From positions 1,313,501-1,377,500 of the forward strand of contig JADJBR010000009.1 in the NCBI GenBank assembly GCA_016703645.1: 64,000 nt of DNA, read 5' to 3'. Of the stretch, positions 23,791 through 32,817 are shown piece after piece. The stretch comes from Zoogloea sp. GTDB lineage: Bacteria > Pseudomonadota > Gammaproteobacteria > Burkholderiales > Rhodocyclaceae. The position numbers and the translations under genes are program-made. The notes under the pieces are model-generated. The model was not told the origin of the DNA. It did not search any database and worked only from the letters and a program-made list of their open reading frames with translations. The first letter of the stretch is position 1. Each line of letters begins with the position of its first letter.

Positions 23791-25199
23791 AGACGGACTC
23801 CCTGGCGACGCTTGTGGGCCATCAACTGTGCAATGGCACAGGAGGCGGTTCTTGTTTCGGCGGTATCGGCACGGCTGGTGAGCACGATGGGGACACGGGC
23901 GCCCAGCACCACGCCGGCCATCAGGGCGTCGGCGAGGTATTCGAGCTGTTTGGCCACCATGTTGCCCGACTCGAGATCGGGCACCACCAGGATGTCGGCC
24001 TGACCGGCCACGGCCGAGCGGATGCCCTTGGTCTTGGCAGCCACCAGGGACACGGCATTGTCGAAGGCCAGCGGGCCATCCAGCAGGCCCCCCTTGATCT
24101 GGCCCCGGTCGGCCATCTTGCACAGGGCGGCGGCATCGAGGGTCGAGCGGATCTTCTCGTTGACCGTTTCCACCGCCGACAGGATGGCCACCTTGGGTTC
24201 GGGCACGCCCATCATGATCGCCAGTTCGATGGCGTTCTGGATGATATGCACCTTGTCGGCCAGGGTCGGTTCGATGTTGATGGCGGCGTCGGTGATTAGC
24301 AGCGGATGGGGGTAGGTGGGCACGTCAGCCATGAACACATGGGACAGGCGCCGCGCCGTGCGCAGCCCGGTTTCCTTGGAAACCACCTCGCTCATCAGCT
24401 CGTCGGTATGCAGCGAGCCCTTCATCAGGGCTTCCACCTCGCCGTTGCGGGCAAGGCGCACTGCGGTTTCGGCGGAGGCGTGGCTGTGGGGTACGTCAAT
24501 GATGCGCACGCCGCGCAGATCGATGCCATTCTGGGCCGCCACCTCGCGTATCTTGCTTTCGGGGCCGACCAGCACCGGAATCACCAGCCCCGCATCGCGC
24601 GCCTGGATGGGGCCGCGCAGGGATTCGGTATCGCAGGGGTGGGCCACCGCAATGGGAATGGGCTCCATGCCCTTGGTCATCTCGAGCACATGGAGGTAGC
24701 GCTGCTGGCGGTCGGAGATGGTGACCTCCGGCAGGGCCATGCGCGGGCGCTTGATCTTCTGGGTGGGCGCCATCACCTCCGCCGTGCCGTCGATGACCTT
24801 CAGCCCGTCCTGGTTGACGCACTGGCAATCGAGCAGCAGATGGTGGTTGTGCTCGAAGCGCTGGGTACAGGTGATGGTGACGGTGAGGGTGTCGCCAATG
24901 GTGATGGGCCGCCAGAACTTGAGGGTCTGGCCCACATAGACGGTGCCCGGCCCCGGAAACTCCGTGCCGAGAATGGAGGAAATCAGCACGCTGCCCCACA
25001 TGGAGTGCCCCACCACCTCGCGGAACTGGCTGGAGCGGGCAAACTCCGGGTCTACATGGGTGGGGTTGACGTCGCCCGACATCACCGCAAAAAGGTGGAT
25101 GTCTTCGGGGCGCAGGGTGCGGACCAGGAGCGCGGAATCGCCCACGGCGATTTCGTCAAAGGTCCGGTTCTGGATGAAATCGTGGGCTTGGCTTGTCAT
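23787..25199 (-). CDS. MaoC-phosphate acetyltransferase fusion protein
   Basis: A 470-residue protein of two parts. Residues about 10-145 form a MaoC-like hot-dog domain (DIHLFAVMSGDVNPTHVDPEFAR, VVGHSMWGSVLISSILGTEFPGPG), related to (R)-specific enoyl-CoA hydratases. Residues about 160-465 form a phosphate acetyl/butyryltransferase domain (GLVIPVLVGPESKIREVA, ALMKGSLHTDELM, TDAAINIEPTLADKVHIIQNAIELA). Databases usually name this fusion bifunctional enoyl-CoA hydratase/phosphate acetyltransferase. It is coupled to ackA by a 4-base overlap, so its acyl phosphate product likely feeds the kinase. The acyl chain used is unknown. Confidence 0.93.
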   Translation of the reverse strand: MTSQAHDFIQNRTFDEIAVGDSALLVRTLRPEDIHLFAVMSGDVNPTHVDPEFARSSQFREVVGHSMWGSVLISSILGTEFPGPGTVYVGQTLKFWRPITIGDTLTVTITCTQRFEHNHHLLLDCQCVNQDGLKVIDGTAEVMAPTQKIKRPRMALPEVTISDRQQRYLHVLEMTKGMEPIPIAVAHPCDTESLRGPIQARDAGLVIPVLVGPESKIREVAAQNGIDLRGVRIIDVPHSHASAETAVRLARNGEVEALMKGSLHTDELMSEVVSKETGLRTARRLSHVFMADVPTYPHPLLITDAAINIEPTLADKVHIIQNAIELAIMMGVPEPKVAILSAVETVNEKIRSTLDAAALCKMADRGQIKGGLLDGPLAFDNAVSLVAAKTKGIRSAVAGQADILVVPDLESGNMVAKQLEYLADALMAGVVLGARVPIVLTSRADTAETRTASCAIAQLMAHKRRQGVRL

Positions 25200-25400
25200 G
25201 GTGTGTCCTGAGGTTGCACTGCAGCATCGGCCATTCTACGGAAATGCCTCGCGGGAACTTTAGCATTAGATCAAAGGAATGTTGCAATGCATCACCCGCA
25301 GGGGTTTTGTGGCGGTATGTAATTCGAGAACTGCTCCGCGAAGGCGCCAAAATCCACCATGCTAGAATTTGTGGCATCGTCATCCCGCCCTAGAGCATCC

Positions 25401-26762
25401 ATGGAAGTAATCGTACTGGCCGCTGGCCAAGGCAAGCGCATGCGTTCGGTGCTGCCCAAAGTTTTGCAGCCCCTTGCTGCCAAGCCCATGCTGGCCCACG
25501 TGCTGGATACCGCCCGCACCCTTGAAGCGCGGCGCATCGTGGTGGTGTATGGCCACGGTGGCGAAGTGGTGCGCGAAGCCCTTGATGCCCCCGACCTGGC
25601 CTGGGCCCGCCAGGACCCGCCCCAGGGCACCGGCCACGCAGTGCAGCAGGCCATGCCCTTGGTGGAAGACGGCGACACCGCCCTGATCCTCTACGGCGAC
25701 GTGCCCCTGATCGGCGTGCCCACCCTGCAGCGCCTGATGGCCGCCGCCAGCGACACCGCCCTGGCCCTCCTCACCGTGTCCATGGACAACCCCACCGGCT
25801 ATGGCCGCATCCTGCGCGATGGCGCCGGCAAGGTCACCCGCATCGTCGAAGAGAAGGACGCCACCGCCGACGAGCGCCAGGTGCAGGAAGTGAACACCGG
25901 CATCCTCGCCGCCCCGGTCACCCGCCTGCGTCAGTGGCTCGGCAACCTCAAGAACGACAACGCCCAGGGCGAGTACTACCTCACCGACATCATCGCCATG
26001 GCCGTAGCCGACGGCCTGGAAGTCGTTACCACCCAGCCCGACGCCTTCGAGGAAACCCTCGGCGTCAATAACAAGACCCAGCTCGCCGAACTCGAACGCA
26101 TCTACCAGCGCAACATCGCCCGCAGCCTCACCGACGCCGGCGTCACCGTCATCGACCCGGCCCGCCTCGACGTGCGCGGCAGCCTCGAATGCGGCCGCGA
26201 TGTGGAGATCGACATCAACTGCGTCTTCGAAGGCACCGTGGTGCTGGGCGACGGTGTGCGCATCGGCGCCAACTGCATCGTGCGCGACGCCACCCTTGGG
26301 GCCGGCACCCGTGTCGCCCCCTTCTCCCAGATCGAAGACACCATCACGGGCGAGGCCTGCATCATCGGCCCCTACGCCCGCACCCGCCCCGGCACCGTGC
26401 TCGGCAACGACGTGCACCTGGGCAACTTCGTCGAAGTCAAAAACAGCACCATCGCCGACCACTCCAAAGCCAACCACCTGGCCTACGTGGGCGACGCCGA
26501 CATCGGCCAGCGGGTCAATGTGGGCGCTGGCACCATCACCTGCAACTACGACGGCGCCAACAAGTTCCGCACCGTCATCGAAGACGACGTCTTCATCGGC
26601 TCCGACACCCAGCTCGTTGCCCCCGTGCGTGTGGGCAAGGGCGCCACCCTGGGCGCGGGCACCACCCTCACCAAGGACGCCCCCGCCGAACAACTCACCG
26701 TCTCCCGCGCCAAGCAGATCTCCCTGGCCGGCTGGCAGCGCCCGGTGAAGGTCAAGAAGTGA
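25401..26762 (+). CDS. glmU: Bifunctional UDP-GlcNAc pyrophosphorylase / GlcN-1-P acetyltransferase
   Basis: A 453-residue cytoplasmic enzyme for the last two steps to UDP-N-acetylglucosamine. The uridyltransferase half has [35 protein letters not shown] and YGDVPLIG. The acetyltransferase half is a left-handed beta-helix with hexapeptide repeats (residues about 250-440) and contains the [12 protein letters not shown] and [14 protein letters not shown] segments. ATG 25401 matches the family N-terminus. A TAGAAT hexamer at 25363-25368 could be the -10 of its promoter. glmS follows 67 bases later. Confidence 0.98.
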   Translation: MEVIVLAAGQGKRMRSVLPKVLQPLAAKPMLAHVLDTARTLEARRIVVVYGHGGEVVREALDAPDLAWARQDPPQGTGHAVQQAMPLVEDGDTALILYGDVPLIGVPTLQRLMAAASDTALALLTVSMDNPTGYGRILRDGAGKVTRIVEEKDATADERQVQEVNTGILAAPVTRLRQWLGNLKNDNAQGEYYLTDIIAMAVADGLEVVTTQPDAFEETLGVNNKTQLAELERIYQRNIARSLTDAGVTVIDPARLDVRGSLECGRDVEIDINCVFEGTVVLGDGVRIGANCIVRDATLGAGTRVAPFSQIEDTITGEACIIGPYARTRPGTVLGNDVHLGNFVEVKNSTIADHSKANHLAYVGDADIGQRVNVGAGTITCNYDGANKFRTVIEDDVFIGSDTQLVAPVRVGKGATLGAGTTLTKDAPAEQLTVSRAKQISLAGWQRPVKVKK

Positions 26763-26829
26763 TGATTTCCGTTGGGGGCGCCCCCCGCGCTGCCCTGACA
26801 ACACCCAACATCTGAAAGGCCCCCCCACC

Positions 26830-28660
26830 ATGTGTGGCATCGTTACCGCCATTGCCCGTCGCAACATCGTTCCCGTGCTGCTCGAGGGCCTGCGCAAGCT
26901 CGAATACCGGGGCTATGACTCCGCCGGCCTCGCCGTGCTCAAGGACGGCAAGTTGCAGCGCCTGCGCGCCGTCGGCCGCGTCGCCGAGCTCGCCGCCCAG
27001 GCCGATGCCACTCACCTGAGCGCCGAGATCGGCATCGCCCACACCCGCTGGGCCACCCACGGTGTGCCCTCCGAGCGCAATGCCCACCCCCACATCTCCG
27101 CCGGCCTCGCCGTGGTGCATAACGGCATCATCGAAAACTTCGAAGAGCTGCGCACCCAACTGCGCGCCAAGGGCTACGAATTCACCTCCGAGACCGACAC
27201 CGAGGCCATCGCCCACCTGCTCCACGACACCCTCAAGACCACCCCCGATCTCTTCGAGGCCGTGCGCATCACCCTTGGGCAACTCATCGGCGCCTACGCC
27301 ATCGGCGTGGTGAGCGAAGCCGAACCCAACCGCACCATCGTCGCCCGCAAGGGCTCGCCCCCTGCTGCTGGGCATTGGCGAAGACGGCCACTACGCCGCC
27401 TCCGACACCGCCGCCCTGCTGCAGGTCACCCGCAAGGTGGTGTACCTGGAAGACGGCGACGTGGCCGAGCTCACCCTCGACGGCTACCGCATCACCCTTG
27501 CCGACGGCACCCCCGTCGAGCGCCCGGTGAACATCTCCAGCCTGTCGGCCGACGCTGTCGAACTGGGCAAATACCGCCACTACATGCAAAAGGAGATCTT
27601 CGAGCAGCCCCAGGCCCTGGGCAACACCCTCGAAATCATCGCCGGTGGCGGCGGCATCTCCCCCCAGCTCTTCGGTGCAGACGCCGTCGGCCTCTTCGGC
27701 GCCACCCGCCGCGTCCTCATCCTCGCCTGCGGCACCAGCTACCACGCCGGCCTCGTCGCCCGCTACTGGATCGAAGCCGTCGCCAAGCTCCAGTGCACCG
27801 TCGAGATCGCCAGCGAATACCGCTACCGCGAATCCGTGCCCGACCCCGACACCCTGGTCGTCGTCATCTCCCAATCGGGCGAAACCGCCGACACCCTGGC
27901 CGCCCTCAAGTTTGCCAAGGGCCTGGGCATGACCAAGACCCTGGCCATCTGCAACGTGCCCGAGTCCGCCATCGTCCGCGAAACCGCCCTGCGCTTCGTC
28001 ACCCGCGCCGGCCCCGAGATCGGCGTCGCCTCCACCAAGGCCTTCACCACCCAGCTTGCCGCCCTGGCGCTCCTCACCCTGGCCCTCGCCAAGGTCAATG
28101 GCCGCCTCAGCGAACAGGCCGAAGCCGAACACCTCACCCAGCTCCGCCACCTCCCCGTGGCCGTCGCCAAGGTCGTCGAGCTCGAACCCGAGATCGAACG
28201 CTGGGCCCAGCGCTTCGCCAACAAGCAGCACGCCCTCTTCCTGGGCCGGGGCATGCACTACCCCATCGCCCTCGAAGGCGCCCTCAAGCTCAAGGAAATC
28301 TCCTACATCCACGCCGAAGCCTACCCCGCCGGCGAGCTCAAGCACGGCCCCCTGGCCCTGGTGGACAAGGACATGCCCGTCATCTCCGTGGCCCCCAACG
28401 ACAGCCTGCTCGAAAAGCTCAAGAGCAACCTGCAGGAAGTGAAGGCCCGCGGCGGCGAACTCTACGTATTCGCCGACGCCGGCAGCGAGATCCCCGAATC
28501 CGAAGGCGTGCACATCCTGCACCTGCCCGAACACTACGGCATGCTCTCCCCCATCCTCCACGTCATCCCCCTGCAACTGCTCAGCTACCACGCTGCGCTG
28601 GTGAAGGGTACGGATGTGGACAAGCCGCGGAATCTGGCGAAGAGTGTGACGGTGGAGTGA
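26830..28660 (+). CDS. glmS: Glutamine-fructose-6-phosphate aminotransferase, interrupted by a +1 frameshift
   Basis: GlmS makes glucosamine-6-phosphate from fructose-6-phosphate and glutamine. The amidotransferase half ([12 protein letters not shown] with catalytic Cys after Met; [18 protein letters not shown]) reads in one frame to about 27357, where the frame breaks. The rest ([22 protein letters not shown], then two SIS domains with [28 protein letters not shown] and [17 protein letters not shown], ending [11 protein letters not shown]) continues in the next frame to 28660. Removing one C from the run of five at 27358-27362 restores a 609-residue protein, the normal family length. Since glmS is normally essential, a sequencing or assembly error is the likeliest cause. 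The undisturbed frames alone would be annotated as 26830-28710 and 27437-28660. Confidence 0.93.
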
Positions 28661-28690
28661 TCGGGCGGCGGCTGCAGGCCATGTCTGCTT
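28628..28690 (+). other. Predicted attTn7 neighbourhood at the glmS 3' end
   Basis: Tn7-type elements recognise the conserved codons at the end of glmS (here encoding LAKSVTVE) and insert about 25 bases past the stop (established knowledge). The accessory region follows directly. I see no TGTGGG Tn7 terminal sequence and no tns genes, so this marks a site, not an element. Confidence 0.45.
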
Positions 28691-28748
28691 GTCGTCTTCG
28701 CCTTGCCTGATGCGCTGAGCGGGTCAGGCTGGAATCAAGGTTTAGTTT

Positions 28749-28780
28749 GTCAAAACGTCCGGTGAGCCGGGCGTTTTGAC
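28749..28780 (+). terminator. Intrinsic terminator-like hairpin downstream of glmS
   Basis: GTCAAAACGTCCGG pairs with CCGGGCGTTTTGAC around a TGAG loop, with one wobble pair. It lies 88 bases past glmS; the short T stretch lies in the right arm, as in many bidirectional terminators. The remainder of the 28661-29023 gap holds the palindromes listed next and no gene I can support. Confidence 0.65.
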
Positions 28781-28849
28781 GTTCTTGGGGGCGGTAGGTT
28801 GGTGTCTGCTGCTCGGCCAAAGCTGACGGTGAATCTGAGCCTTGACCGT

Positions 28850-28972
28850 CTGCTAAGCAGTGGTTGCGGACTCTCTGTGAGGGTCTCAAACGCCAGCGTG
28901 TGTACAAAATGGGACTATTTCTAAGCTGCCTGAGCCCGGTGCGACATCCGTCTTCAACGCGCTGCTTAGCAG
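28850..28972. promoter_or_regulatory. Two CTGCT-N-AGCAG palindromes upstream of the island operon
   Basis: CTGCTAAGCAG at 28850-28860 and CTGCTTAGCAG at 28962-28972 are 11-base odd palindromes 112 bases apart. They lie in the non-coding stretch before the first island gene. A one-mismatch copy, CTGCTTAGCTG, is at 32214-32224, just after the last gene. A further hairpin, GGAGCA-GGG-TGCTCC (29005-29019), sits directly before the first start codon. They look like dimer binding sites; the ribbon-helix-helix-like protein encoded next is a natural candidate binder (inference). Confidence 0.4.
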
Positions 28973-29023
28973 CTACTGGCTAACTTTAAGCAACGAGCGT
29001 CCACGGAGCAGGGTGCTCCTCTC

Positions 29024-29281
29024 ATGTGGTATCATGTTAACGTGAATACATCAAAGCCGCCTGAACGTAAGCCGCGCGCCACAACCACTGGCACGCTTGT
29101 TGGCACGCGCTTTCAACCTGACCTGCTAGAGGCGGTCGACCTCTGGAGAAAGGCGCAGCCCGATCTTCCCACGCGGCCAGAAGCCGTTCGGCGACTTGTT
29201 GAACTTGGCATGCGAGACGCAGATAGCACGCTTGGTCACTCGGTGCCGTCTGCCTTCAAATCGGGTGGGACAGGTTTATGA
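29024..29281 (+). CDS. Small ribbon-helix-helix-like protein, first gene of island operon
   Basis: An 85-residue basic protein with an N-terminal tail rich in Lys/Arg/Pro/Thr. The strand-helix-helix pattern TGTLVGTRFQPDLLEAVDLWRK then RPEAVRRLVELGM resembles CopG/Arc-type DNA-binding proteins. Its stop overlaps the start of the methyltransferase gene (ATGA), so it belongs to the same operon and may autoregulate it. Start choice is open: ATG 29024 has a weak ribosome site within a hairpin. GTG 29042 would give 79 residues and lies 7 bases after a TATCAT hexamer (29030-29035), which would make a leaderless message. Base composition is lower in GC than in glmS. Confidence 0.65.
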   Translation: MWYHVNVNTSKPPERKPRATTTGTLVGTRFQPDLLEAVDLWRKAQPDLPTRPEAVRRLVELGMRDADSTLGHSVPSAFKSGGTGL

Positions 29282-30177
29282 AGCTGCTCAGCCCACTCAG
29301 GTATCCCGGCGGCAAGGCCGGGCTTGCCCCGTTCCTCACCGATGTTCTGGACCTCAACGGCATCCGAGGAGTTGATTACTTCGAGCCATATGCAGGCGGG
29401 GCAGGCGCTGCCCTGGCGCTGCTTGCCGATGGGGTTGTGCGACGCATCTCCATCAACGACGCTGACTTCCGAATCTATTCGTTCTGGCGAACAGTCCTCA
29501 ATGAGCCTGAGTGGTTCGTTGACAGGATCATGACTGCGAAGCTTGACTTGCGGGAGTGGAAGGAACTGCGTGAGACATGCCTCTCTCCGGATGGCAAGGA
29601 GATGAGGGACGTTGGCTTCGCGGCCTTCTACATGAACCGCTGCAACCGATCTGGCGTTCTCAGCAGCGGCCCGATTGGCGGATACGAGCAAGCCGGTGAA
29701 TGGCGGTTGGACGTTCGCTTCACCAAGCCTGCTCTTGCTGAACGCGTACTCGAGATCGCCAAACTGCGCGAGCAGATCGACGTTAGCAACTTGGATGCAG
29801 TCGTGTTCTTGAAGGAGAGGCTACCGAGTGGCAATGGTCGCAAGAACGCATTCGTGTATTTGGATCCCCCCTATGTCGAGAAGGGCCAGCGTCTATATCT
29901 CAACGCCTACGAGCCCGATGATCATGGGGAAATCTCGAGGTACATGGCTCAGCAGAAGATTCTGCCTTGGGTGATGTCCTATGACGACGCAGAGCTCGTG
30001 AGGCGTCTGTACAAGAATCAGCGGATTGCGCTGTTGCCAATTAACTACTCGCTTCAGGAGAAGCGTGCGACCAATGAATTGGTCATTGCGCCGCATCGAA
30101 TGCGTCTGCCTCGAACGATGAGAATCGGCGCCAGAAAATTCGAGTTCAAAGAGATCACCCCAAGGAACATAGCGTGA
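29278..30177 (+). CDS. D12-class (Dam-like) DNA adenine N6-methyltransferase
   Basis: A 299-residue protein with the alpha-class adenine methyltransferase layout: RYPGGK (residues 8-13, motif X), FEPYAGGAG (35-43, S-adenosylmethionine motif I), the conserved AFYMNRCNRSGVL block (116-128) and the catalytic DPPY (196-199, motif IV). These enzymes methylate adenine in short sequence motifs, either as orphan methylases or as the protective half of restriction systems. The gene overlaps its upstream neighbour by 4 bases and overlaps the next gene by 4. It differs from E. coli Dam in sequence, so GATC specificity should not be assumed. Confidence 0.88.
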   Translation: MKLLSPLRYPGGKAGLAPFLTDVLDLNGIRGVDYFEPYAGGAGAALALLADGVVRRISINDADFRIYSFWRTVLNEPEWFVDRIMTAKLDLREWKELRETCLSPDGKEMRDVGFAAFYMNRCNRSGVLSSGPIGGYEQAGEWRLDVRFTKPALAERVLEIAKLREQIDVSNLDAVVFLKERLPSGNGRKNAFVYLDPPYVEKGQRLYLNAYEPDDHGEISRYMAQQKILPWVMSYDDAELVRRLYKNQRIALLPINYSLQEKRATNELVIAPHRMRLPRTMRIGARKFEFKEITPRNIA

Positions 30178-31277
30178 ACAAAGCTCTCAACGTAGTTCCG
30201 ACCAAAGTCTCGGATTTGCACTTTGATTATGAGAATCCACGCTTAGCGGAGTACGGGATTACCAAAGCCACCCCTGAGGAAGAGATTCTCATGATTCTTT
30301 GGGAGGCGATGGATGTTCGAGAGTTGGTTCAGTCCATTTCTGCCAGCGGATTCTTCCCTCATGAGGCTTTGATCGTCGCCAAAGAAGATGGTAGGGACGT
30401 CGTCATAGAGGGGAACCGGCGTCTGGCAGCCGTGAAGGTGCTGCTGCGGGGTGACAAAAATAAGAATTTCGGCTGGCCCGTCCCCGCGCTGTCCAACGAT
30501 GCGCGTGCGAACCTTGAAACCGTTCCAACGATCTTCTTGACACGGGAAGAGGCTTGGCGTTTCCTTGGGTTCAAGCACGTCAATGGGCCAGCGAAATGGA
30601 GTAGCTATGCTAAGGCCTCTTACATCGCAACCGTTCATAAGACGTTTGGCATTCCCTTGGCTGATATCGCCAACCAGATCGGCGACCGACACAATACAGT
30701 TCAACGTCTGTATCGTGGTTTGATGGTTCTCGAGCAGGCGGAGCGCGAGGGCGTGTACAACCGAGAGAACGTTTTCAGGACTCGACTGGCGTTTTCGCAC
30801 CTTTACACCGGCCTGGACTACGAAGGCATCAGCAATTTCGTGAGCGTCGCGCCAAAGGAGAAGGAGACCGAGTCTCCCGTGCCGAAGGAGAAGCTCAAGG
30901 AGCTCGGAGAACTCTGCGTTTGGCTTTATGGCGATCGCTCGCAGAATCGCCCGCCCGTAGTTGAGACGCAGAACCCGCACCTGCGGATGCTAAATGCGGT
31001 AGTGGCGAATCGGGAAGCTGTTGCGGCCTTGCGAGCTGGTGAGGATCTGAATAAGTCTTACGAGATTTCTCGCCCTGCGGCGTCGGTCTTCGAGGAGGCG
31101 TTGTTGTCGGCAAAGCGTGAGTTGACTACCGCTCGGGCTGCGCTCTCTTCCGGGTACGACAACTCTCACGAGCTGCTGAAGATTGCAGGGTCTATCGCAA
31201 ACATGGCTGATGATCTCTACACCGAGATGGAACGAAAGGCGAACCCCAACCAGAAGAAGACCCGTATCGCCGAGTAG
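30174..31277 (+). CDS. ParB-like protein with N-terminal ParB/Srx-fold domain and HTH
   Basis: A 367-residue protein starting at GTG 30174 inside the stop of the methyltransferase gene. Residues about 10-95 match the ParB N-terminal domain (VSDLHFDYENPRLAEYG, then VVIEGNRRLAAVKVL, where E79-x-x-R82-R83 corresponds to the ParB nucleotide-binding GERR box). Residues about 159-182 (GIPLADIANQIGDRHNTVQR) look like a helix-turn-helix. The C-terminal third is helical and charged. ParB folds act as CTPase switches in partition and occur in nucleases and defence proteins such as DndB, SspE and the DUF262 family (established knowledge). No parA is present, so a partition role is unlikely; a role with the methylase and nuclease is inferred. 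Confidence 0.75.
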   Translation: MNKALNVVPTKVSDLHFDYENPRLAEYGITKATPEEEILMILWEAMDVRELVQSISASGFFPHEALIVAKEDGRDVVIEGNRRLAAVKVLLRGDKNKNFGWPVPALSNDARANLETVPTIFLTREEAWRFLGFKHVNGPAKWSSYAKASYIATVHKTFGIPLADIANQIGDRHNTVQRLYRGLMVLEQAEREGVYNRENVFRTRLAFSHLYTGLDYEGISNFVSVAPKEKETESPVPKEKLKELGELCVWLYGDRSQNRPPVVETQNPHLRMLNAVVANREAVAALRAGEDLNKSYEISRPAASVFEEALLSAKRELTTARAALSSGYDNSHELLKIAGSIANMADDLYTEMERKANPNQKKTRIAE

Positions 31278-31279
31278 GT

Positions 31280-32212
31280 ATGTTTAAGCTTCCTGCACCC
31301 CCGTCTCCTCGGGCGGACATACATGAACTAGCGGACTTCGCCGAACTCTTGGCGTTGCAGAACGATTCAGTATCGGCACGCGAGATCCTTGCCTATCTGG
31401 GTCGTGCTGGCGACAACGAGTACAACGAGGGCGTGGACGACGAGGACGACGTCAACGCAAATGCAATGGACGATGTGATGATCGAGATTGATCGTCGCAG
31501 TAGGTCATGCGTCGGCGGTTACCCATTCGAGCTGGACCTGAAGGGAACGGTTCTGCGGCACGATCGCGGGGATGCTTCTGAACGCGCTGTCGTCTACCGA
31601 TATCTGCTACTCAGCACGCGACTCAACATGACGACGGACAAGGTGCAGGCGAACATCGATGGCACCGCTCTTCTGGAGGAGATCTCGGCCGCAGTACTGC
31701 GCTGCTATCTCGGCTACGACCGCGCCCGATCCGTGGTCTTTGGCACAGCAACCGGAGGTACGTTCCGCGAAAAGGTCAATGCGCTCTGTGAAGCACTCGG
31801 GGAAGGAGGCTGCTTTGAAGCCTTGGACCCTGGTCCCGTCAATGCCAACGACGACCGACTGGACGCTGCGGCTTGGATCCCGTTCTCAGACATGCGCCGT
31901 GGAAAACTGATCATCTTCTGCCAATGCAAGACCGGCTCTAGCTGGAAAGAGCACACGACACAGCTTCAGCCCGATGCCTTCATCAAACGGTGGATGAAGC
32001 ATCGCACCTTCCTCGTGCTACCTGTTCGCGCCTTCTGCGTGTCCGAATCGACTTGTCCTAACCATTGGGGTGGTCTCGTCAGCTATGCAGGTCTTTTGTT
32101 TGATCGGTTGAGGCTCGTGGACTTTCTCGACCGTATCGAACCCGATCTGCTCGAGCGCATTCGGACCTGGAACGCGGCAGCAGCTACGGTCGCTGCCAAG
32201 GCCATTAACTGA
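31280..32212 (+). CDS. Unknown protein with probable PD-(D/E)XK nuclease core
   Basis: A 310-residue protein beginning two bases after the ParB-like gene. The N-terminal part is helical with an acidic stretch (about residues 44-66). In the middle, DDRLDAAAW (D195) is followed by a strand KLIIFCQCKTG (Q215-x-K217). The D-(about 20)-Q-x-K spacing after a helix containing LLEEISAAVL fits the PD-(D/E)XK restriction-nuclease fold, in which Gln can replace the acidic residue. I recognise no named family. As the last gene of the operon with an adenine methyltransferase it is the natural candidate for the restricting enzyme. Function is inference. Confidence 0.6.
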   Translation: MFKLPAPPSPRADIHELADFAELLALQNDSVSAREILAYLGRAGDNEYNEGVDDEDDVNANAMDDVMIEIDRRSRSCVGGYPFELDLKGTVLRHDRGDASERAVVYRYLLLSTRLNMTTDKVQANIDGTALLEEISAAVLRCYLGYDRARSVVFGTATGGTFREKVNALCEALGEGGCFEALDPGPVNANDDRLDAAAWIPFSDMRRGKLIIFCQCKTGSSWKEHTTQLQPDAFIKRWMKHRTFLVLPVRAFCVSESTCPNHWGGLVSYAGLLFDRLRLVDFLDRIEPDLLERIRTWNAAAATVAAKAIN

Positions 32213-32817
32213 TCTGCTTAGCTGATCACAACTCGGAACGCCGGTGCAGCTCAACTGGGCGAGCATCTCCTCTAAAGTCCTGGGTGATCTGTCACTTCAT
32301 TGCTAGTCATCGAATTGTGAGCGCGAAGTTGAATGCGCCGGTATGCAGAATCCCAACGGGTCAATTGTCCGGGCACACTATCGGCAGACCCACACCGATT
32401 AACATTCCTCGGAGATTTCAACTGCGAGGCCTGCTTGCTGCTCGCGATTTGAGCGGACCGAAAGTGTGACTAGAGTCGGCTCAGCCTGGGTGCCCCGCGC
32501 TGGCGAAGTCAGTGAGGATTGGATGGCAGCTACAAACAATCTAGTCTAAGCTGATAAGCGGCGGCTTTGGTCGATCACCCGCTGACTCAACACCAGAGGC
32601 AGAGCGCTAAGTCGCTGCCACATCGCGACAAGCGGGCATCCATCTCGCAGCACTCCATCCCCTCATCAGGTGGCATGAGCTACGCCCCCACCGCGAGGCA
32701 TACCCGATCTGCCCTTCCCCGACCCCGTTTCCACACACCGGGATCGAGCAGCAGTATCAGAAATGAATAGCGGCGCGAAGACCTCCTCCGCCTGAAAGCC
32801 GGAAGACGTAGGTCCGC
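32213..32817. other. 605-base stretch with no supportable gene
   Basis: This gap between the nuclease-like gene and the XRE gene contains only short open frames of 61-67 codons (32284-32469 and 32567-32770). These have no ribosome site I trust, no hydrophobic segment and no recognisable motif. A partial palindrome CTGCTTAGCTG sits at its left end. It may be decayed sequence within the accessory region. Confidence 0.5.

Noticed and set aside
27340-27380. Programmed ribosomal frameshifting in glmS
   Set aside because: No slippery heptamer followed by a clear structure was seen; the family has no known recoding, and a single extra C in a run of five explains the break more simply.
28661-28850. 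Tn7-type transposon end just past glmS
   Set aside because: No TGTGGG terminal sequence or repeated transposase-binding sites, and no tnsABC or tniQ genes in the window.
30174-31277. ParB-like gene as part of a plasmid or chromosome partition system
   Set aside because: No parA, no parS-like repeats and no replication gene are near; the coupling to a methylase and nuclease-like gene points elsewhere.
32284-32770. Two short frames (61 and 67 codons) in the island gap
   Set aside because: No ribosome site, motif or consistent codon use; expected by chance at this base composition.
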